A stretch of 64,000 nt of DNA from Adiantum capillus-veneris. Its lineage: Eukaryota > Streptophyta > Polypodiopsida > Polypodiales > Pteridaceae. The notes beneath the pieces are model-generated. The model made no database searches and was not told the origin of the DNA. It saw only the letters and a program-made list of their open reading frames with translations. The stretch lies in NCBI GenBank assembly GCA_014529385.2, contig CM043945.1, positions 147,030,241 to 147,094,240 on the forward strand, written 5' to 3'. The position numbers and the translations under genes were made by a program. Each line of letters opens with the position of its first letter. Within the stretch, counting starts at the first letter, position 1. This document shows, piece by piece, positions 58,229 through 64,000 of this stretch.

Positions 58229-58663
58229 CTACAAGTTTGGTGTGGCTTGATAAGTGCATATCCATGGCACTCCTAGAATAACTGCTTTGTTAAGATCCTT
58301 ATCCTCGACCACATGAAATTGATGAGTATAAAAATTTTCATCAACAGTTATTGGTAAATTCACATGTCCTAGACTGCTCATTGTGCCTTTGTTTTCCACT
58401 TTGAATCCCATTGTGTTTGGCGTTAGAGGTTCCTTTGTCAATTTCCGAAAAGTAGAGTAATTAACAACATTTTCTCTTGCTCCGATCTCTACTAAGGCAC
58501 GCTCGGTGGTGCCATCGGCAAGTTGCAGCATAATGCGTAAATCCATGCCACCTATCCATGTAGCCTCTGTTTGTATGGATGTTATTGGAGGGGAGTTGAT
58601 ACAATTGCTTTGTTGGGCCTTTCTCGAAAGGTTTACCTGTTCCTTCCGCTTTAGTATTCTCAT
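58229..58663 (-). pseudogene. Retropepsin-like protease domain downstream of integrase (element 3)
   Basis: A 144-residue open frame ending at 58229. It has WIGGMDLRIMLQLADG, then ALVEIGARENVVNYSTF at the place of the ALVDTGA active-site strand of retropepsins (catalytic Asp is Glu here), GHVNLPITVDENFYTHQF, and near the C-terminus KAVILGVPWI, matching the ILGxPWL motif that closes retropepsin folds. It follows the integrase of the same element by ~190 bp on the same strand. The counterpart at 40762 has the same position. It lacks the normal catalytic residue, so activity is doubtful. Confidence 0.75.
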
Positions 58664-58853
58664 TTTGGCTTCTTGTAGTGCTTGTTCCTGAATGTTGTGG
58701 GCTTGACTTCTGCACTGAGCTATCGCATGTATGGTTTGGAGTTCTTATGGTGTCAATAGAAGAAGATGTTTCTTTAATCTACAGCCACTCATCGAATTAG
58801 GCATCTCCTGTCTTGTCAATATTGCAAGCTTGATGACACCACTTTGTGATACA

Positions 58854-61800
58854 TCATGTATTACAAAAGGTTCCATCCCTCGCTTTTTGAGTTTTTTGGA
58901 GTTGTTTAAGGGTACATACTAAAACATAATCCCCTTTCTGGAACTCCTTTCTAATCACATGTTGATCATGGAAAGCTTTTATTTTTCTTTTTTGAGCATA
59001 TATCCTGGCTAGCGCTCTGGCTCGAGCTTCATCCAATTGCTCCAGTGTGTCTAGTCTCTCTGACAACTTGTGTCCCGTGCATCCTTTTATGTTGCAACTC
59101 GTAGTGTTTTAATTAGAAATTCCATGGGTAGAATTGCAGTAACCCCGAACACCACGTTGAAGGGAGTCGTCTCGATGGAAGTTTTAAAAGCTACTTTGCA
59201 AGCCCATAATGTAGTGTGTAGATTTTGATCCCAATCATTTCTTGAGTCATTGACTATTTTGGTGAGCACCGTGCATAAGATTTTGTTGGTTCTTTTGGCT
59301 TGTCCGCTGTTAGCTTGTGGGTGATAGGGTTCTGATTTGCGATGGACCACCATGAATTCGTTAAGGAGGCTTTCAATGACATTGTTTAGGAAGTGTGTTC
59401 CCTTATCGCCCACTATTTCAATGCGTAGACCATATCTTGTAAAGATATGTTTGAAAAGGAACTGAGCCGTAGTCTGTGCATCATTTTTCTATGTTTCCTT
59501 TGCTTCTGTCCATTTGGTCATATAATCGGTTGTGACTTGATGTATTGTGCATGCGACCTATATGTTGGCGGTATTATGGGGCCAATAAAGGCAATGCCCC
59601 ATTTGGCAAAAGCGCGTATATCCATCATTGACCGTAAAGGCATTTCACCTCTTTGTAGGGGTGTTTTTGTACGTTGACATTCATCACATTGTTTGACATA
59701 GGCCTCGCATCGCCAAACAGGGTTGGCCACCATATACCAGAATGTAGTACTAGCTTTGTTGTTTTATTAGTAGAGAAATGTCCCCCTGGATGGCCTGAGT
59801 GAGCTTATTCTAGAACACTATAATATTCGCTTTCCACAGCACACAGTCGTAGTTGTTCGTTCTTTCCTCGCCGATACAATTGGTTTGCGTTTAACAGATA
59901 ATGTTTTGCTTCTTCTTCGACAGTTCTCATTCTTGCTTTGCCCCATCCCTCTGGGAAGGTCTTGTTTTTTAAGCACTCAGTTATGTGAGTACTCCATTTG
60001 GGTGCTTGTGTGACTCGAAACAGAGTGGCTTGTTCTACTGGAGGTTGTTTTGTGCAGATATCACATGATTTCACATAAGTATGGATGCTGTGTTCCATGT
60101 TTTTCCATTAGACTCCCAGTCTCTTTAGCCTTTGGTATGATTGCGTTTCCCCATTTGTGAAACCCCGTATGTTGTATGTGAGCTTGTTTGAGGTAGTTTT
60201 TGTATTCTTCGCAATGTACACATAGTCTCAAAATCCCATCCTTACCCTGCTTGTATAGTTGTCCTGCCAGAAGCTAGAGATTTCTTGTTTGATGGATTAT
60301 TGATGGTTATCTTTCCACCTGTAATGATCCGATTGTGAGTAGAGGGATGACCTTTTCACTCCACCTTGGAACCATTTAATGTTAAACAAGTATGAATCTA
60401 GAAGATCATCATCAATACCTTCATGTGCTTCCCCATGGAATAGTCTCGAAAGATTATTAGCTCGTATGTGTGAGGTCCCCTTTTTTACGACTACTGTGAA
60501 ATCAAACTCAAGCAATAGTATAAACCAAGGAACAATCCAGGTTTGTTGACCAGATATCATAGTGCTTGGTGATCTACAACAAAAACGAATCTGTTTGCAA
60601 GAAGGTAGTGTCTAAATTTTTTGACAACATATATCATTCCTAAACCTTCTCTTTTAGTAGTGGTGTGATTTTTCTCCGCGTTGTTCAACTGCTGACTGGA
60701 GTAGAAAATGGGAAAATCCATTTTCTTCTATCTTGGCTGGGCTAATATATATCCTATTGCATAGACTAATGTGTCAACATGAACGTGAAAGATCTTGCTC
60801 CAGTCAGGGGCTTGCAAAATTAGAGCAGAAATTAGTTGCTGCTTCAATTTGTGAAAATCTTGTTCGCATTCTTCTGTCCATTCAAACTTAGCAATGAGGG
60901 CATACAACAGCTTAGCTATTACAGCATACATGTATATGAAGTACTTGCTAGTACCGACAATGTCCCATAAATGCTTGCACTTCTTTCATTTTTGTTGGTC
61001 TAGGTAGTGCAGCAATCATTTGTATCTTTTTCTTGATCAATGGAGGTCCTGTTTTTGGACACAATGTGGCCCAAAAATTTTCCCTTTCCTTACCATGAAG
61101 ACACATTTTTCAGGGTTTAAGCAAATACCATAAGTTCTGTACTTTTCACAAACTTTCCCTAGATGTGTTATGTGATCACTTCTCAGGTGAGAATGAACAC
61201 AAAGATCATCCATGTATATCTCTAAGAATTGTCTAAGATATTCTTTGAATGCATGACTCATTAGTCTCTAAAAGTACCAGGTGCATTGGTCAGGTTGAAA
61301 GGCATTACCATGTATGCAAACATACGCCACTCTGTTGCAAAAGTTGTCTTATGCTGACCTTCTGCTTTATTAGCCTGAGAAACCATCCAGAAAACTATAG
61401 GCCTCTTTCCTTGCTATCTTCTCAATAACATGATACGTTATTGGCAGTGGATAGTTGTCCCTGATGATGGCAGCATTTACCTGTTTGAGGTTTACACAGA
61501 CACACAATTTTCCATTCTTTTTGGGTACTACCACAATAGGGGATACCCAATCGGTATGTTCCATCTCGTAGATAAACTCTGCATCCTTCACTTTGTCTAT
61601 CTCTTCCTTAATTTTCTTGGCAAAAGTCTCATTGTATGTATAAGGACGTTGTCTACATGGTCTGGCATCACTTTTAAGGGGTATCGTGTGCTGACAGATC
61701 TCTGTATCTATTCCTTTTAGGTCTTTGTATGACCAAGCAAAGACATCTTTATACTGTCTTAGTGTATCTATCAAAAGCCACTCTTCTTCTTCTCTGAGGT

Positions 61801-62204
61801 CCATGGAAATGTATGCCGGTTTAGGTTCCTTGCCTAGTTCTACTAAGTTTATGCATTTTGGGTGGCTCATCTACTAGCTCATCATCTATCTTGTCCTTGG
61901 TGCCAGTCATCCCCCATTTGTCCACAATAAAGGGATTGTGAACCACTAAGTACATCATTCCCTCTCTATCAAAGTACATATCCCCATCATAATCCAGATC
62001 TACAAGGTCTCTGAACTTGCTTAGCTTATTTTCCAACTTAACACAATAGCGGTCCATTTCATCCTTACAGATTTTGGCCTTAAGCACATTTTCAGATTGA
62101 AACTTCAAATACAACAATTTTGCATCAAATGCAGATTGAGAAGGACCTGCCCCCATGGAAGCTATTCCCTTAGGGTTCAATTTGTTGGAATCCTCAGTCA
62201 CCAA
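58854..62204 (-). pseudogene. Gypsy-like element 3 pol: RT, RNase H, duplicated zinc finger, integrase
   Basis: 62204-61821 is an unrecognised N-terminal frame that overlaps the RT frame (61870 on) by a frame change. RT: DVFAWSYKDLKGID, TDWVSPIVVVPKKNGK, RDNYPLPI, SFLDGFSG, MPFNLTNAPGTF, YMDD (~61215). RNase H: FEWTEECEQDFHKL, HVDTLVYAIGYILAQP, FDFTVVVKKGTSHIRANNLSRL. Then two Cys/His fingers: QAH...GFH...CDIC (60230-60050) and GHPGGHF...CDECQ (~59790-59680). Integrase: KWGIAFIGP (catalytic Asp replaced by Ala), GDKGTHF, YHPQANSGQAKRTN (Glu replaced by Lys), LWACKVAFKTSIETTPFNVVFG. The C-terminal part ends near 58854. Many stops and frameshifts. Confidence 0.92.
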
Positions 62205-62650
62205 GCTGTATGATCTTTCTGACGAGGTGTCAAAAAAACTTCCACTAGGATAGGTTCTAAAGGATGTAGTGGTCTTTGATTCACTCTACCTTCATTTGAA
62301 AAATTGATTGCTTGGTCTATGTTGCTGGGATTCCTATTCAGGTACAATCTTCCAAATCACAAATTCATGAAAAATTGGTAATGCAAAATCCAAACCAAGT
62401 TACCTCATTAGCTAACTTGAGTTCCCCGTTTTGATCTTACTTGTTGGATAGTATTCTCTAGTACCTGCAATCTGTCAAAAAAATGCTTGATACTTGTGAG
62501 TTTACAGCCATTCTTGTTAGTTCTAGCTTTTAATCGACAAAATTTAACGAGGTTTTTCAATAGCACACAATTTTACTCACAACATCAACAATTCAAGTCC
62601 AATTTCAATTCTGAAAAAACCATCAGGTTCCTGTGAGTTGACTTAGAGAA
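62205..62650 (-). other. Non-coding segment between pol and palindrome array B
   Basis: No gene or domain recognised. It separates the first pol-like frame from the nearest palindrome by about 450 bp. Confidence 0.5.
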
Positions 62651-63784
62651 ACATGGATCCCAATCCATGTTTGGAAGCCAAATTGACTTTTCTTGGTACC
62701 ATTAGGATCAACATGAATAGTAGGTACTATGGAATCATAATTTTTGGAAATGGACCTCTGGATTAGAAATTAGGTCAATTCTGACACTTTAATAGAGTTC
62801 CTACTAGTTTGGGCTTTTGGTCTGGTTTTTTGTATCCAAATTCAATTTTGAAAATACCAAGAAATTACCTATGATGTCCTCCAGCTATGGTGCAAATTTT
62901 TTATCAAATTGAGTCAGAGGAACATGGGTCGTGATCCATGTACCTAGTGCCAGAATGTATTGAAACTTGACACATAGCTAGTCCTTGGTCTACTGATGCT
63001 GGCTATATGGTTTTTGAGTGCTTTGGAGTTTTTAAGGTCAACCAAAAGTAAGTTTTAGGGTCTGTTCCAGTAGTTTTCCCCTTGATTTGATTTTTGCTCT
63101 TTCAGCCCACCTTTTGACATTTTTTGACAAGAATTATTTGGGAGAAAGTACTTCAAATGTTATCACTTTTCTTCTTGTCACTATCAGCTCAAAATTCCAA
63201 AAAGATACATGGATCACAATCCATGTTTGGCAAGGTTTTGGAATGATCTTTTGTGAGTTTGTGATAGAGGGTATGGTGATGTTCTCCCCCAAATCTTTTT
63301 GGATTTGACCAACTTTTTCCAAGTCAAAAGCAAGATTTTGTGTCTGCTTTGTGGTTTTTTCAAATAATTCATTTTTTGGTATTTTTTGATCAATTTTTTT
63401 GCTATGGCTTCTTTTGGAAACATTGTTGCCTTAGTAATTAGGAGTACAATTGTCAAATATCCCTTGCAAATGTCTTCCAGGTACATGGATCACGATCCAT
63501 GTTGGGCAACATCCGGTCATGACTTTTTTTCCTAATGGTTCCCTGCTTCTAGTTGATCCCAATTCTCACCCTTTTTTGAATTTGGACAAATAAAAGTTTA
63601 GTTTCCATAAATTTTCTCAATTTTCAAGGTCTTGCTCTACTTAGCCCAATTTCTTGATTTAAATGAGCTTTTAGCACTCTATTTCTGGCCAAACTCAAGG
63701 TTTTGATGCCTGAGAGTCTGTTCTAAGCAAAGGAAACAATTTCTCCTCATTTCCCCTAAAAGGTACATGGATCAGTATCCATGT
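62651..63784 (-). repeat. Palindrome array B (five units of ~280 bp)
   Basis: Five copies of the inverted repeat ACATGGATCACGATCCATGT or close variants at 62651-62670, 62922-62941, 63207-63226, 63483-63502 and 63765-63784. Spacings are 271, 285, 276 and 282 bp. The sequence between them is only loosely similar. It lies upstream of pol of element 3 and runs toward the window end, so more units are likely outside. The centre ATC-N2-GAT is shared with array A although the arms differ. Confidence 0.88.
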
Positions 63785-64000
63785 TGGATAGGCAAATTGG
63801 AGATTTTCTACACAGTCTGTCTCTAGCAAGCTTGTCTATCCCCTTTAAAGGTTTTGTTGGGTTTGGTTCAGTTTTGAAACTCTGACCATCAATTTTTCAA
63901 CTTTTCAGAGGCATAATCTTCGGCACCAAAATAAGGTTTTAGACAGTTTTTTTCTAGATCATTTTGGCCCCGAATGATGGAGTAAATGGTTATTTAGTCT

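Overview
This is nuclear DNA from a land plant with a large, repeat-rich genome. The evidence is plant-type Ty1/copia, Ty3/gypsy, CACTA (En/Spm) and hAT transposons, GT-AG introns of about 75 bp, and long (GA)n tracts. Nothing fixes the species; a fern or other seed-free plant is a guess. No housekeeping gene is certain. Most of the window is nested transposons, and almost every coding region carries nonsense codons or frameshifts.

Layout. 1-2136: 5' part of a minus-strand copia element (LTR, primer-binding site, gag, protease). 2137-15320: a head-to-tail train of four minus-strand LINE-type elements. These are a broken full-length copy, an ORF1-only relative with the same 3' hairpin, a full-length copy with both ORFs open, and a 5'-truncated copy. 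Every junction is a GA-rich microsatellite. 15535-32193: a Ty3/gypsy-like element with a 5' LTR, a long leader and gag, but no recognisable pol. A 7-kb CACTA transposon (21499-28519, TSD TTG) is inserted in it. Its 3' LTR stops after about 31 bp and is fused to a second gypsy pol (32194-41030), which is split by a 5.2-kb copia element (34813-39988, TSD ATCCA).

41031-58230 is less usual. It holds an unrecognised two-exon gene (43741-45317), a 1.9-kb array of giant palindromes (45455-47335), a long-tailed histone H3-like gene (48295-47435), a multi-exon transposase-like gene (51341-48435), a kinase-like pseudogene (53275-54782), a RING-like pseudogene (55108-56142) and a truncated hAT transposase (57876-56255). 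58229-64000 is a third gypsy-like element on the minus strand, running past the window end.

Main points of interest. (1) The LINEs appear to use (GA/TC)n microsatellites, including each other's tails, as targets. (2) The leaders of two gypsy-like elements carry palindromes every 270-295 bp; the two arrays differ in arm sequence but share the core ATC-N2-GAT. (3) Both gypsy pols have a retropepsin-like domain after the integrase and an apparent extra zinc finger before it. (4) The histone H3-like gene has a roughly 190-residue N-terminal extension. These come from reading the sequence; no database search or alignment program was run.
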